A DNA stretch of 64,000 nucleotides. Source: Pedobacter chitinilyticus (GTDB lineage Bacteria; Bacteroidota; Bacteroidia; Sphingobacteriales; Sphingobacteriaceae). The position numbers were made by a program, and so were the translations under genes. The stretch is from the NCBI RefSeq assembly GCF_003313385.1, contig NZ_QMHN01000003.1, positions 475,096-539,095 of the forward strand, given 5' to 3'. The notes beneath the pieces are model-generated. The model saw nothing but the letters and a program-made list of their open reading frames with translations, had not been told where the DNA came from and ran no database searches. Every line of letters begins with the position of its first letter. Positions within the stretch are counted from its first letter, which is position 1. Positions 17,405-28,121 of the stretch are shown here, piece after piece.

Positions 17405-20368
17405 ATGAAACAACTTCTACGAAGTTTGTTCATTCTGTTGTTTGTCGCAACTTCTGCGATGGCTCAAAATAGAACAATTACGGGTACAGTTACCTCTGCT
17501 GAAGACAACCTGCCAATTCCTGGGGCGTCGGTAAAAGTTAAAGAAATGCCAAATATTGGTACTACAACAAGCGCAGATGGTAAATTTTCTCTAAATGTCC
17601 CAGCTACGGCAAAGACTTTAGTTATTTCTTATCTAGGCTTTTCGAGCGTAGACGTTCCTATAGGTTCGGGAGCAATTACTGTAAAATTAGAACAATCTTC
17701 CAATACACTTAGCGATGTAGTAATTACTGGTTATGGGAACATCTCTCGTAAAACCTATGCTGGTGCATCGGCAACAGTTTCTGCAAATGATGTCGCTAAA
17801 CAAACATTTGGCTCTTTTGATCAAGCGCTGCAAGGTGCAGCAGCTGGTGTATCGGTTATTGCAAATGGTGGGCAGCCAGGACAAAATGCCGTAGTTAGAA
17901 TTAGAGGTAACGGTTCCATTAGTGGATCCAATACACCATTGTTTATTATGGATGGTATAGAGATTTCTGCGGCAGATTTCCAAACCATGAACCAAGGAGA
18001 TTTTGAAAGCTTAGAAATTTTGAAAGATGCGGTATCAACCAGTTTATACGGTTCTAGAGGTGCCAACGGTGTCGTGGTTATCACAACTAAAAAAGGTAAA
18101 GCTGGCCAAGTGCAAATTAACTATGATGTACAAGTTGGTCGTAGTAAAATGCCAGAAGATCGATTGATTGTAATGAATAGTCAACAGAAAATTGATTATG
18201 AAGTAAACATTAGAGATAATCCTTACGGCTGGACCCCTCAAGAGGCTGATGAAAAAAGAGCGGTAAATTTTAGCTGGAAGGATGCTTTGTTTCAAACAGG
18301 CCAAACGCAACAACATCAAATTAGTGCAAACGGGGGTACAGAAAACACCAAATTTTATGCATCTCTTTCCTATCTTGATCAAGATGGTATTGTGCAAACC
18401 ACTGGATTAAAAAGATATACTGCGAGAGCTACCGTTGATAACGTAGTAAAGAACTTTAAATTCGGCTTAAGTGTCCAAGGAGGATTTTCTAAGCGTTCCA
18501 ACACATTTGAAGGAGACGCTTTTGTGAGTTCTCCATTGAATGCGATCAGATGGAGTAACCCGTGGGAAACTGCCTATAATCCAGATGGAAGCTTTAATCA
18601 AGGTACTACTGGGGGTGTTCCAAACGGGAGATTATCATCAGGACAGCCAAATGGTTTGATGGAGCTTTTGTTAAACAAAAATACTGGACGTCAAATAAAA
18701 GGACTTGCTACTTCTTATCTAGAGTACAGCATTCCATCTGTGGACGGGCTATACCTTAGAACAAATTGGGGGATAGATTATACACAGAATGAAAGAGACG
18801 AATTTACTAGCCCATTAACAACGGTAGCATTTGCTAAAAATGGGTCTTTAACCAGAGGTATGTCAAGAAACTTCCGTTATACAGGAACAACTTCATTAAA
18901 CTATAGTAATGGTTTTGGAAAGCATCAAGTAGGTGGGGGTTTGTTTTTTGAAACGGTAAAAAATGACGCAAGATCCTTTAACTTTACTGGATATGGTTTC
19001 ACAAATGGTTTTAAAAATGAAGCAGGTATTACCCCTGGTTCTGCAACAGCAGCTAACTATATTCCGTTGGTTAGCGGTACTGGAGGTCAAAATGGTTTGA
19101 TGTCTGTTTTTGCTTTGGCAAATTACGGTTACGACAATAAATACTTTTTGAACTTGTCAGTTAGAAGAGATGGTTCATCAAAATTTGGTACAGGAAACAG
19201 ATGGGCCAACTTTGGCTCTATCGGTGCTGCTTGGGCAATTAGTGAAGAAGACTTTGCAAAAAAGATAACTTTCATTTCAAACTTGAAATTAAGAGCTAGC
19301 TATGGCTCAACTGGTAATAACGCGACAAATAATTATCCTTTGGATCAATTCTCCGCCGCTACTTATGCAGGTGTTGGTGGGTTTAGCCCAAATGTGGCAG
19401 GTAATCCATTTTTAACTTGGGAGACTAATGTTTCGGCAAATATTGGTGTAGACTTTGGGTTCTTGAAAAACAGAATCAACGGTACAGTGGAGGTATACAA
19501 TAGAAAAACTAAAGACCTTTTCTTTAATGTGCCTGTTGATCCTGCTGCTGGTGGCTTTGATGAAATCCCAAGTAACTTCGGTTCTTTAAGAAATAGAGGA
19601 ATTGAATTGTCTTTAAATGGCGATGTATTTCGTTCTACCACTGGTGTCAACTGGTCTGTAGGAGCTAATATCACCTACAATAAAAACGAGATTTTAGAGC
19701 TACCTGCTGATAATACACTCGATGGTGATGTGGGAATATTATCTGTTGGTGCCCCTATTAATTCTTTGTTTTTGGTTCCTTACGTAGGCGTTGACCCTGC
19801 TAACGGACACGCATTGTACCGTAAATTAGATGGTACCGTAACAGACTTATTTGATTCCGCTGATAAAATTAGATTTGGAACTTCTGACGCACCTTGGATA
19901 GGCGGTTTTTCAACCAGAGTGGCCTATAAAGGATTTGACCTTAGCGCTCAATTAAACTTCTTTTCAGGAAGAGAAATGTTTAACTCCGATCTAACAAATA
20001 TCGCGAACCCAGATTATTATTATGATAATCTGCATGTTTCCTTATTAAATGAATGGACTCCGACCAATACTAAGGGAGATGTGCCAAGTTCAGATTTAAG
20101 TGGAAACAATACTTTCCAAACGGAAACCAGTAGATTTATAGACGATGCCAGCTTCTGGAGGTTGCGTAACGTAACGTTAGGTTATACCGTTCCAAAATCT
20201 GCCCTTGCAAGAATAGGTGTTAGATCTGCAAGAATCTTCATTCAAGGTCAGAACCTATGGACCTCAACTAAGTTCAGAGGATTTGATCCAGAAGCAACGG
20301 GTACTGTCTTACAAGGTCAATATCCATCATTGGTACAAGGTTCAATTGGTTTAACAATTGGTTTTTAA
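17405..20368 (+). CDS. SusC/RagA-family TonB-linked outer membrane protein 1
   Basis: A 987-residue transporter. Signal peptide (1-20, ending SAMA), carboxypeptidase-regulatory-like beta domain (about 22-100, starting RTITGTVTS), a linker VVITGYG, a plug domain (about 110-230) with the family signature LYGSRGANGVVVITTKKGK near residues 212-232, then a 22-strand-type barrel ending in phenylalanine (GLTIGF). It should form the TonB-dependent channel that imports oligomers bound by its SusD partner, encoded ten bases downstream. The N-terminal 20 residues and the leader are nearly the same as those of the SusC proteins at 22338 and 28122, while the barrels differ. I infer ancient duplications with new substrate ranges. 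Substrate cannot be inferred, as no degradative enzyme is adjacent. Confidence 0.9.
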   Translation: MKQLLRSLFILLFVATSAMAQNRTITGTVTSAEDNLPIPGASVKVKEMPNIGTTTSADGKFSLNVPATAKTLVISYLGFSSVDVPIGSGAITVKLEQSSNTLSDVVITGYGNISRKTYAGASATVSANDVAKQTFGSFDQALQGAAAGVSVIANGGQPGQNAVVRIRGNGSISGSNTPLFIMDGIEISAADFQTMNQGDFESLEILKDAVSTSLYGSRGANGVVVITTKKGKAGQVQINYDVQVGRSKMPEDRLIVMNSQQKIDYEVNIRDNPYGWTPQEADEKRAVNFSWKDALFQTGQTQQHQISANGGTENTKFYASLSYLDQDGIVQTTGLKRYTARATVDNVVKNFKFGLSVQGGFSKRSNTFEGDAFVSSPLNAIRWSNPWETAYNPDGSFNQGTTGGVPNGRLSSGQPNGLMELLLNKNTGRQIKGLATSYLEYSIPSVDGLYLRTNWGIDYTQNERDEFTSPLTTVAFAKNGSLTRGMSRNFRYTGTTSLNYSNGFGKHQVGGGLFFETVKNDARSFNFTGYGFTNGFKNEAGITPGSATAANYIPLVSGTGGQNGLMSVFALANYGYDNKYFLNLSVRRDGSSKFGTGNRWANFGSIGAAWAISEEDFAKKITFISNLKLRASYGSTGNNATNNYPLDQFSAATYAGVGGFSPNVAGNPFLTWETNVSANIGVDFGFLKNRINGTVEVYNRKTKDLFFNVPVDPAAGGFDEIPSNFGSLRNRGIELSLNGDVFRSTTGVNWSVGANITYNKNEILELPADNTLDGDVGILSVGAPINSLFLVPYVGVDPANGHALYRKLDGTVTDLFDSADKIRFGTSDAPWIGGFSTRVAYKGFDLSAQLNFFSGREMFNSDLTNIANPDYYYDNLHVSLLNEWTPTNTKGDVPSSDLSGNNTFQTETSRFIDDASFWRLRNVTLGYTVPKSALARIGVRSARIFIQGQNLWTSTKFRGFDPEATGTVLQGQYPSLVQGSIGLTIGF

Positions 20369-20378
20369 AAATTAAGTT

Positions 20379-21896
20379 ATGAGAAACTACATATTTAAAC
20401 GTGTTTCAGCAGTTGTGTTGCTGAGTACAATAGCAATATCAGGGTGTAAGCAAGATGATTATATCAACCTTACTCCCGAATTTACGCTCGATGCATTAAC
20501 CAATCCTTCGTCTATTGATCAGGTTGAGCAAGTATTAAACGGCGCTTATGCTAATTTGAGGGCCGCAAACTATTATGGTTCGGCAAGTGGTACTGGAGGT
20601 GGGGCGGCACTTATGCCAGATATTTTAGGAGACGATTTGTATGAATCAAGGCAGTCTTTGGCCAATTCTAAATTTATGTCGGATTGGGCATATCAAAAGA
20701 ACACCGAGCAAATCATGTTAATTTACACACAAATGTACAAACCAATCTCTACGGCTAACATTGTGTTAAGAGATATAGATAAATTTACCACTACAGCGAA
20801 TGTGAAGCGTGCAAATCGCATTAAAGGTCAGGCGTTAGCTTTGAGGGCCTTGGCGCATTTCGACTTATTCAGATATTTTGCCGATAACTACGATCGAAAC
20901 AGTACCACTACGCTTGCTGTATATTACAGTAAGAAATTTGTCGTGTCTTCGGAAGAAAAGCCTGCCAGAATGAACAATAAGGAGTTCTATGATAATTTAT
21001 TTGCTGATCTAGCACAAGCTGAAACACTTTTAGGCGATATCGATGCGGTAATCAATCCAACTAGCGCATTAACTCGTCCAAAATTAAGCTTGGCTGCAGT
21101 ACATTTATTGACTGCAAGGGTTAACTTGTATGCGGGTCTATATCCTGCCGCAATTACAGCAGCAACAAAAGGTTTAGCGCTAGCGCCACCTTTAGCAACA
21201 AGTCAATCTGCGTTTAGCGGTATGTATAATGAAACCAATGCAGGCGAAATCATTTGGAATGTCCAATTTGACCCAGGTCAGGGTGGCCCAACTAATTTGG
21301 TTTATTTTGCAAGCCAAGCTAATGCGTATTACAGGGTCGCAACAGAAGTAGTAAATACTACTGGAACAACTGGTTTAATAAGAAATAATGATGTAAGGTA
21401 TGCTGCTTATTTTACCGCCCAGGCAAATGCTCAAAATCCAACTTCAATGGCATTGACGAAATACAAAGGAAAAACAACTACTTCCAATGCAAATGCGAAC
21501 TTTATTGCCATGAAAACGGGTGAGCTTTATTTAATCAGAGCTGAGGCTTACGCAAAATCGAGTCCTGCACAAGATGCATTGGCCATGGCCGATTTAAATA
21601 CTTTGAGGGCCGCGAGAATTACGGGCTATGTTAACGAATCATTAACTGGAGCAACTTTAATTACCGCCATCGCAAATGAAAGAAGACGAGAGTTGGTAGG
21701 AGAAGGACACCGTTTCTTTGATTTAAAAAGAACTACCCGAGTAATCACCAGAAGCCCATTAACTTGCGGCATAACCACCATTTCGCCAGCAAGTAATTGT
21801 AATTTACCTACCTCGGCTAGGGAATGGAGCTTCCCTTACCCTGATGATGTTACGAAAGCTAATACAAACATTGTTCAGAATCCACTTTGGAGATAA
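20379..21896 (+). CDS. SusD/RagB-family nutrient-binding lipoprotein 1
   Basis: A 505-residue lipoprotein with lipobox ending at Cys23 (IAISGCKQDD). The mature N-terminus Cys-Lys-Gln-Asp-Asp fits the Bacteroidota export signal for surface lipoproteins. The helical body has the usual SusD features: an INLTPEFTLDAL start, KGQALALRALAHFDLFRYF in the TPR region, and the C-terminal family signature GELYLIRAEAYA, NERRRELVGEGHRFFDLKR and NIVQNPLWR. It would cap the SusC1 barrel and bind its substrate. It is coupled to SusC1 in one operon that ends at a strong terminator. Confidence 0.9.
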   Translation: MRNYIFKRVSAVVLLSTIAISGCKQDDYINLTPEFTLDALTNPSSIDQVEQVLNGAYANLRAANYYGSASGTGGGAALMPDILGDDLYESRQSLANSKFMSDWAYQKNTEQIMLIYTQMYKPISTANIVLRDIDKFTTTANVKRANRIKGQALALRALAHFDLFRYFADNYDRNSTTTLAVYYSKKFVVSSEEKPARMNNKEFYDNLFADLAQAETLLGDIDAVINPTSALTRPKLSLAAVHLLTARVNLYAGLYPAAITAATKGLALAPPLATSQSAFSGMYNETNAGEIIWNVQFDPGQGGPTNLVYFASQANAYYRVATEVVNTTGTTGLIRNNDVRYAAYFTAQANAQNPTSMALTKYKGKTTTSNANANFIAMKTGELYLIRAEAYAKSSPAQDALAMADLNTLRAARITGYVNESLTGATLITAIANERRRELVGEGHRFFDLKRTTRVITRSPLTCGITTISPASNCNLPTSAREWSFPYPDDVTKANTNIVQNPLWR

Positions 21897-21912
21897 CATA
21901 ATTGAAAACGAT

Positions 21913-21944
21913 AAAAAAGGGAGCTATTAGCTCCCTTTTTTATT
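21913..21944 (+). terminator. Strong terminator after SusD1
   Basis: Perfect 13-bp stem (21913-21925 with 21929-21941), loop ATT, ending in a T run. It closes the SusC1/SusD1 operon. Confidence 0.9.
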
Positions 21945-22199
21945 TATGCTTCAGTTATTATCTCTACTGGACGATGGATTACAAAAATTAAAATGTTTTT
22001 TTAAAACCAAAACGTCGTTTAAAGAGTACTCTACACAACTCATCTTTTTAAAGAAGAGAAATTTATTCTTGTTTTTGTTAATCGCTTTATTGATAGGGAA
22101 ATAAAAGTACTTGTTGTTTATGATCGGGAATAGACATAAGGAAAAATGATAAATATTCCTTAAAAGTTACCTAGCGGGTACAATTCTCTGCTCTAGAAT

Positions 22200-22337
22200 G
22201 TTACATTTTTAACAAGTTTCACAGCTTTTTTTAAAAAGTTTGTTAAAAAATGTTAAATAAAATTTGTGTGCCATGTTTTATGTCTCTATATTTAGCTCTT
22301 AATTAATTATTAACTAACCTAAATTTTTAAAAAGTTT
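22200..22337 (+). promoter_or_regulatory. Promoter and leader region of SusC2
   Basis: TTTGTTAAAAAATGTTAAATA followed by an AATTTG box, then CTCTATATTTAG and TTAACTAACCTAAATT just before the ATG. This repeats the order and much of the sequence upstream of SusC1. The rest of the 441-bp gap from 21945 shows no gene or repeat that I can support. Confidence 0.45.
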
Positions 22338-25304
22338 ATGAAAAAACTTCTACAAAGTTTGTTCATTTTGCTTTTTGTTGCCTCTTCGGCAATGGCGCAA
22401 AATAGAACAATTACTGGTACGGTTACGTCCAAAGAGGACGGACTTCCTCTGCCAGGAGTGAGTGTAAAAGTAAAAGGTGCTAATATTGGGGCCTCTACAG
22501 GTGCAAACGGTAGATTTTCTTTATCAGTGCCAGCTTCTGCAACAGCTTTAGAGTTCTCTTCTTTGGGATTTCTATCACAAACAATTAACATCGGTTCGGG
22601 AACTACAGTCAATGTTTCTTTAGAAACAGATGCAAAGGCCCTTACGGAAGTTGTTGTAACTGGTTATGGTACGGGCAGACCAGTAGGTACCATTGTTGGT
22701 TCGGTAGCAACAGTAAGCTCAAGAGTTGTTGACAGCAAACCTACTGCGAATGCATTTGATGCTTTGCAAGGACAAGTTGCTGGTTTACAATTATTCAGCT
22801 CAAGCGGTGAGCCTTCAGTAGCATCTTCACTGCGTTTACACGGTGTTGGATCGCTAGGTGCAAGTAACACTCCTTTGGTATTGTTAGATGGTGCGCAAGT
22901 TGATCCAAACGTTATTGTGAGTTTAAACCCAAATGACTTCGAATCAATCTCTGTGTTAAAAGATGCTTCTGCAACTTCAATTTACGGAGCTCGTGCCGCA
23001 AACGGTGTAATTTACATTACTACTAAAAAGGGTCGTGTGGGACAACCTACCATGTCTATACAACAACAATACAGTGAATCTAGTATTGCTTATGATAAGT
23101 TCTTCAAAAATGTGATGAACACAGCGGAGCTTTCTGCATTTCAGGTTAAACAAGGCTTAAGAACTCAAGCTGCAACTGATGCTTTATTGGCTCAGTATCC
23201 AAATGATTTCAAGTGGTACGATTATTACCATAAAAATGGTGCTCCTACCTATCAAACTGATTTCAATATCTCAGGTGGCGCTAATAAAACTACTTATTAC
23301 ATTTCAGGGTCTTATTTAAACGCTGAAGGTATTCGTTATCGTTCTGCTTATGATCGTTACACCATTCGCGCAAACGTGAATACAGAAATAAGCAGCTACT
23401 TAAAAGCAGGACTTATCTTATCTGGAGGTACAGATAATAGACAACTTAACGGTTGGGGGTCGAACAGTACCAATGGTGGTTTAGCTTTATTGGCTCAACC
23501 TTGGTTCTCTCCTTACAAAGCTGATGGTTCTGAGTATTATGGAGAAACTATTGCTGGATTGGGAAGATATGCTCCAAATTATTTGGCAGACATGATGCCT
23601 GATGACTACAACAGGTTACAATTTAACCCATCTGCTTATTTAACATTAACTCCAATAGCTGGTTTGACTTTGAAAACACAAGGAGGTATGGATGGTACGA
23701 TTGAAAGAAACACTTGGGGAACTCGCCCAGTTTATGCAGGTAGCCCAGGTAACGGTAGTTTAGATGAAAGCTATAGCAGAAACATTATTAAGACTTGGAC
23801 TAACACAGCAGAGTACAAATTTAATTTTGGTCAAAACAACTTTACAGCATTAGCTGGTCATGAGTATGTTGATGGCACCAATAATTCTTTTTCAGCTGGT
23901 ACTGCGGCTTCTCCATTTAATGAAATGTGGTTGTTACAGAATGGTAACGCAACTAATAGAAGAGTTTCTTCTGGTAAATCAGAATACGCATTTAACTCTT
24001 TCTTTGGACGTTTGGAGTATAACTTCAAAAACAGATATTATTTAGATGGTTCAATAAGGGAAGATAAATCATCTCGTTTTGGTTCTGAAAGACAATCGGC
24101 TACATTCTGGTCTATCGGTGGTATGTGGAGAATGAAAGAAGAGTCTTTTCTAAAAGATGTGTCTTGGCTAGATGAGATGAGCTTAAGAGCCAGCCACGGT
24201 ACAAGTGGTAACTCTGCCATCGGAAACTATGAACATTTGCAAACAGCTGCTGCTACAACCAACTATACTAACAACCCAGCACTAGCAATTAACCAAGCTG
24301 GAAACGCAGAGTTGGGCTGGGAAAAACAAACCAAAACAACCGTTGGTTTAACTACTGGATTTTTTAATCGTGTTCGTTTAACCGTTGAGTATTATTTCCG
24401 TAAGACTACTGACCAGTTAATCAACGTGCCTCAACCTTTTACTACTGGATGGGCTAATATTAGATATAACATTGGAACAATCCAAAACAGCGGATTTGAT
24501 GTAACGTTAGATGTTGATGCTTATAAAAATAATACAGCTAAAGCATTCGTTACACCTTATTTTAACGCCAACTTCAATAAAAATAAAATCACAGAATTAT
24601 TCCAAGGCAAACAAACTTATATTATTCCTAACACAGGAGTACTTTGGGCTGTTGGTCAACCAGTATCATTCAGCTATCCAATTTGGGCAGGCGTAAATGC
24701 TGCAAATGGTGCTCCTCAATGGTATTTGCCAAATTCTGGAGAAGCTATTGCTAATCCTAGAAAAGATCCTTCAGCGATTACTAGCAATTTCTCAACCGCA
24801 CTTGAGCAAAACACTGGTATCGAAAGATATCCTTGGTTGAATGGTGGTTTTGGTTTCAGGTCTGGTTATAAAGGCCTTTACATGGACGTAGATTTCAGTT
24901 TCTCTCTAGGTAAATATTTGATCAATAATGATAGATATTTCTTCGAGAACCCAACTCAGTTCCCTGGATTTAACCAATCTCCAACTGTTTTAGATTACTG
25001 GACTCCTCAAAATACTGACGCGAGATTCCCATCATTATCAAACCAATTTACGCAATTTGATAGCCGTTTGATTGAAAATGCTTCATTCTTAAGGTTAAAA
25101 GCGGTACAAATTGGATGGAATCTTCCTGAGTCAATCTTAAAATCTGTTAAAGTTGTAAAAGGTGCTAGAATATTCTTAGTTGGACGTAACATATTGACAG
25201 TAACGGACTATACAGGACCAGATCCAGAGGTAGACTCAAATCTTGCTTTAGGTACAAACCCTAATACAAGACAATTTGGTATGGGGTTACAATTGAGATT
25301 TTAA
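22338..25304 (+). CDS. SusC/RagA-family TonB-linked outer membrane protein 2
   Basis: A 988-residue SusC protein: signal peptide (1-20), regulatory-like beta domain starting RTITGTVTSKEDGLPLPGVSV, linker VVVTGYG, plug with SIYGARAANGVIYITTKKG near residue 213, and barrel ending in LQLRF. Its first 100 residues are very close to those of the SusC at 28122 and only slightly less so to that at 17405. It pairs with the SusD gene 29 bases downstream. Role as for other SusC proteins: energised import of an oligomer through the outer membrane. No enzyme gene accompanies the pair. Confidence 0.9.
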   Translation: MKKLLQSLFILLFVASSAMAQNRTITGTVTSKEDGLPLPGVSVKVKGANIGASTGANGRFSLSVPASATALEFSSLGFLSQTINIGSGTTVNVSLETDAKALTEVVVTGYGTGRPVGTIVGSVATVSSRVVDSKPTANAFDALQGQVAGLQLFSSSGEPSVASSLRLHGVGSLGASNTPLVLLDGAQVDPNVIVSLNPNDFESISVLKDASATSIYGARAANGVIYITTKKGRVGQPTMSIQQQYSESSIAYDKFFKNVMNTAELSAFQVKQGLRTQAATDALLAQYPNDFKWYDYYHKNGAPTYQTDFNISGGANKTTYYISGSYLNAEGIRYRSAYDRYTIRANVNTEISSYLKAGLILSGGTDNRQLNGWGSNSTNGGLALLAQPWFSPYKADGSEYYGETIAGLGRYAPNYLADMMPDDYNRLQFNPSAYLTLTPIAGLTLKTQGGMDGTIERNTWGTRPVYAGSPGNGSLDESYSRNIIKTWTNTAEYKFNFGQNNFTALAGHEYVDGTNNSFSAGTAASPFNEMWLLQNGNATNRRVSSGKSEYAFNSFFGRLEYNFKNRYYLDGSIREDKSSRFGSERQSATFWSIGGMWRMKEESFLKDVSWLDEMSLRASHGTSGNSAIGNYEHLQTAAATTNYTNNPALAINQAGNAELGWEKQTKTTVGLTTGFFNRVRLTVEYYFRKTTDQLINVPQPFTTGWANIRYNIGTIQNSGFDVTLDVDAYKNNTAKAFVTPYFNANFNKNKITELFQGKQTYIIPNTGVLWAVGQPVSFSYPIWAGVNAANGAPQWYLPNSGEAIANPRKDPSAITSNFSTALEQNTGIERYPWLNGGFGFRSGYKGLYMDVDFSFSLGKYLINNDRYFFENPTQFPGFNQSPTVLDYWTPQNTDARFPSLSNQFTQFDSRLIENASFLRLKAVQIGWNLPESILKSVKVVKGARIFLVGRNILTVTDYTGPDPEVDSNLALGTNPNTRQFGMGLQLRF

Positions 25305-25333
25305 TGGTATAAATTCTTAAAAGAAATAACAGT

Positions 25334-26842
25334 ATGAAAAAAATAATATTAGGAATAGTAGGGACGGTACTAACTTTAGCTGCTATTACATCATGTAAAA
25401 AGCTTGACCTGGCTCCGTACAATTCGGTAAGTCCAGAGACAGGCTTTCAAACCTGGTTAGATGCTAGGTATTGGGATAATGGTTTATACACTCAGTTAAG
25501 AGGAAGACTGTATGGATCTTATAATACTTTGCAAGAAACCGCAGTTGATCAACTTAATGCTTCACTAGATTTTGGCAACAGAGGTGGCGCAGCACACCGT
25601 TGGGGTAACTTCTTGCAAGCAAATGACGTAGCGGGACCTTACCAAGGTTTCTATAGTGCAATTGCTAACGCAAACTTTGTTATTGAAGGTTTGGATAAAA
25701 TTGCAGTTCCTGCAACGGCGGCACAACAAGACACGTTAACAAACGCCAAGTCTGATGCACGTGCAGTGAGAGCTTATTATTATCACGAATTAATGACTAG
25801 GTACGCTAAGGCTTATAACCCAGCGACCGCGGCAACAGATTTAGGTGTGCCTTTATTGATTAAATATGACGTAAAAGCACTACCTAGCAGAGCAAATTCA
25901 AAGGCAGTTTATGATCAAATTTTAGCCGATATAACTTACGCAAAAGCAAACAATAAAAGAGCTAACCGTTCCGCTTCTAGTTCTGCTACTGCAGTTTCTG
26001 CAAAATTTACTCCAGATGCACTTCTAGCACTTGAAGCTAGGGTAAGGTTAGCAATTCAAGATTGGCCTGGTGCTTATGCTGCGGCTAATACATTGATTTC
26101 TTCTGGTAGATATCCGTTGTATACTACAGAAGCAACTTTGAAAAATTACTGGCATACAGAAACTGCTAGAAGTGAAGATATCTTCCGTATCAACGCCACA
26201 ACAGCGGAAACTGTAAATACCAACGCAATTTATCTAGGTTATTCTGGTCAAAATCAATGGTATGTGCCAGATTTTATTCCAACGCAAAGTGTAGTTGACT
26301 CGTATGAGGCCACTGACTTTAGAAGAAATATCTACTTCGCACAATTGCCGATCTTCATTCAAGGTGTTAGATATAATAATGTATGGTTGGTTAACAAATT
26401 TCCTGGCGTTCCATCATTGTTTACAGGAACATTTACTAACTACATGCACTCTCCTAAAGTTTTCCGTATTGGAGAGATTTATACTATTGCCGCGGAAGCC
26501 GCAGAGAGAGGTGGAAGTACTGCTGCAAATGCGTTAACTGCTTTAAATGCTTTACGCGTTGCTCGTGGACTTACTACGATTGCTCCAGTTGGTGCAGCTT
26601 TAACTCAGGCTGTGAGAGATGAACGTACTCGTGAAATGAACTTCGATGGTTTCCGTTTATGGGACTTGAAACGTTGGGGCTTAGGTTTTACAAGAGGAAC
26701 TCCTCAAAATACAGCATTTGTTAACACAGGGACTGGCTTTACAGGACTTGTAATTCAGGCAAATGATAATAAATTCACTTGGGGTATTCCTACAAATGAT
26801 CTTCAATTGAACACCAACTTGGTTCCAAATCCAGGATGGTAA
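25334..26842 (+). CDS. SusD/RagB-family nutrient-binding lipoprotein 2
   Basis: A 502-residue lipoprotein with lipobox at Cys21 (AAITSCKKLDL). It opens with the SusD phrase LDLAPYNSVSPETGFQTWLDA and has DARAVRAYYYHELMTRYAKAY in the TPR region. The C-terminal signature includes VFRIGEIYTIAAEAAERGG, DERTREMNFDGFRLWDLKRWG and TNLVPNPGW. It is the predicted partner of the SusC at 22338 and ends at a hairpin terminator. The substrate is not inferable from the sequence. Confidence 0.9.
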   Translation: MKKIILGIVGTVLTLAAITSCKKLDLAPYNSVSPETGFQTWLDARYWDNGLYTQLRGRLYGSYNTLQETAVDQLNASLDFGNRGGAAHRWGNFLQANDVAGPYQGFYSAIANANFVIEGLDKIAVPATAAQQDTLTNAKSDARAVRAYYYHELMTRYAKAYNPATAATDLGVPLLIKYDVKALPSRANSKAVYDQILADITYAKANNKRANRSASSSATAVSAKFTPDALLALEARVRLAIQDWPGAYAAANTLISSGRYPLYTTEATLKNYWHTETARSEDIFRINATTAETVNTNAIYLGYSGQNQWYVPDFIPTQSVVDSYEATDFRRNIYFAQLPIFIQGVRYNNVWLVNKFPGVPSLFTGTFTNYMHSPKVFRIGEIYTIAAEAAERGGSTAANALTALNALRVARGLTTIAPVGAALTQAVRDERTREMNFDGFRLWDLKRWGLGFTRGTPQNTAFVNTGTGFTGLVIQANDNKFTWGIPTNDLQLNTNLVPNPGW

Positions 26843-26860
26843 ACTTATAGAGGTAAGAAG

Positions 26861-26896
26861 GAGCGAGGATGACTTTTAGAAGTTCTCGCTCTTTTT
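26861..26896 (+). terminator. Terminator after SusD2
   Basis: GAGCGAG at 26861-26867 pairs with CTCGCTC at 26885-26891; an inner ACTT/AAGT pairing extends the hairpin, followed by TTTTT. Confidence 0.8.
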
Positions 26897-26956
26897 AACT
26901 ATAGTTTAAACCATTACTTTTAATTTCTGAATTATTCGCACTTAATATCTTACGAT

Positions 26957-27640
26957 ATGAGAAAAATGACAAAACTAGCTTTATTACTAAAGTTTTTGCT
27001 AGTTGCAAATTTAACCGTTAATGCCCAGGTAACCTTTAATACCGACTGGATTCAGGTATTGGATACTCACCATCACGATTATGAAGCAGCTTTATACGAT
27101 GGTGTAAATGGAAATCCTTTCCTTCTTAAAGATTGGTCAAAGGGTTCAGTTACTTCTGGAACGGCTGTATTAAAGGATCAATTGTTAAAATTTGATGAAA
27201 TAGAGAATAGATTGTTAATTAAGGGTGACGATGGGGTAGCAAGAACATTTAAAACAGTTATCAATAGCTTCACAATAGCAGACAAGAACAAGGAGAGGGT
27301 TTTCGCATCGGGATTTCATAAAGGATTAGAAAATGATAATTTTACTTTTTTTGAAGTTTTAGCTGGGGAAAAAGTGAAGTTTCTTAAAAGAAATGTAAAA
27401 GTGATTTCTGTCAGCACGGAATATTCAGGTAAGGTTGTTAAAAATGTAACTTCAGAAATTAAGTATTTTATAAGCCTCCCAGGCAAGGCTCCTGAGGTTA
27501 TTAAGCTAGGTGATAAAACCCTATTAACAATCTTGGGAAATAAGGGGTCCGAGTTGGATTCTTATATTAAGGCCAATAAGCTCAACTTAAAACGGGAAGA
27601 CGATGTGGTTAAGTTAATTAACCATTACAATACGCTATAA
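26957..27640 (+). CDS. Secreted protein of unknown function
   Basis: A 227-residue protein with a signal peptide (about 1-24, ending TVNAQ). The mature part begins VTFNTDWIQVLDT and carries a histidine run HHHD near residue 40. It looks beta-rich in the middle, with a Lys/Asp-rich C-terminus (LDSYIKANKLNLKREDDVVKLINHY). The pattern resembles small Bacteroidota periplasmic proteins, but I recognise no named domain. It is a single-gene unit between two terminators, with its own promoter in the 114-bp gap after SusD2. The internal ATG at codon 4 is an alternative start. Confidence 0.65.
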   Translation: MRKMTKLALLLKFLLVANLTVNAQVTFNTDWIQVLDTHHHDYEAALYDGVNGNPFLLKDWSKGSVTSGTAVLKDQLLKFDEIENRLLIKGDDGVARTFKTVINSFTIADKNKERVFASGFHKGLENDNFTFFEVLAGEKVKFLKRNVKVISVSTEYSGKVVKNVTSEIKYFISLPGKAPEVIKLGDKTLLTILGNKGSELDSYIKANKLNLKREDDVVKLINHYNTL

Positions 27641-27660
27641 GTATGTAAATTATCATAATT

Positions 27661-27707
27661 AAAAAAAAGAGCCTGTATCATCATTTATGATACAGGCTCT
27701 TTTTTTT
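27661..27707 (+). terminator. Very strong terminator
   Basis: Perfect 21-bp stem (27661-27681 with 27687-27707) with loop CATTT. It is flanked by A and T runs, so it can work on both strands. Confidence 0.93.
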
Positions 27708-28121
27708 GCAAATAAATGGTCCTGCTTTTGACATGCGGTATATATCTTAAGTCCGATAAAAATCAAGTTGATGATCTATTTTAATTACATGAAGATATCC
27801 TATAATGCTTGCTTCACGCGTTATAAGAAGAATAATTGCCGTAACATATTAATGGACAGGATAAAGCCAAAAAATATCGCTTGACTTCAATTTTCTAACA
27901 ATGTAAGTCCGTATCTATGGGCATTATTTTTAGCTAATTTTCTTAGGCAGTTGCATTCTGCTATTCTTAATCGCTTTGCTTTAACTTAGATAATAACCAC
28001 TGGCAGTCTTATTGGATCGGATAATTGTATCAAAAAAGTTGTAAAAAATTTGCATTAAAATGATTATGTAACTATATTGTTATATAATTAACTATTAACT
28101 AACCTAAATTCTTAAAAGTTT
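27708..28121 (+). promoter_or_regulatory. Intergenic region with SusC3 leader
   Basis: About 410 bases without a gene. The last 40 bases (TTAACTAACCTAAATTCTTAAAAG near 28095) repeat the leader of SusC1 and SusC2. The upstream TTTG/CTCTATATTTAG part is not kept, so this promoter has diverged. I see no other structure. Confidence 0.4.
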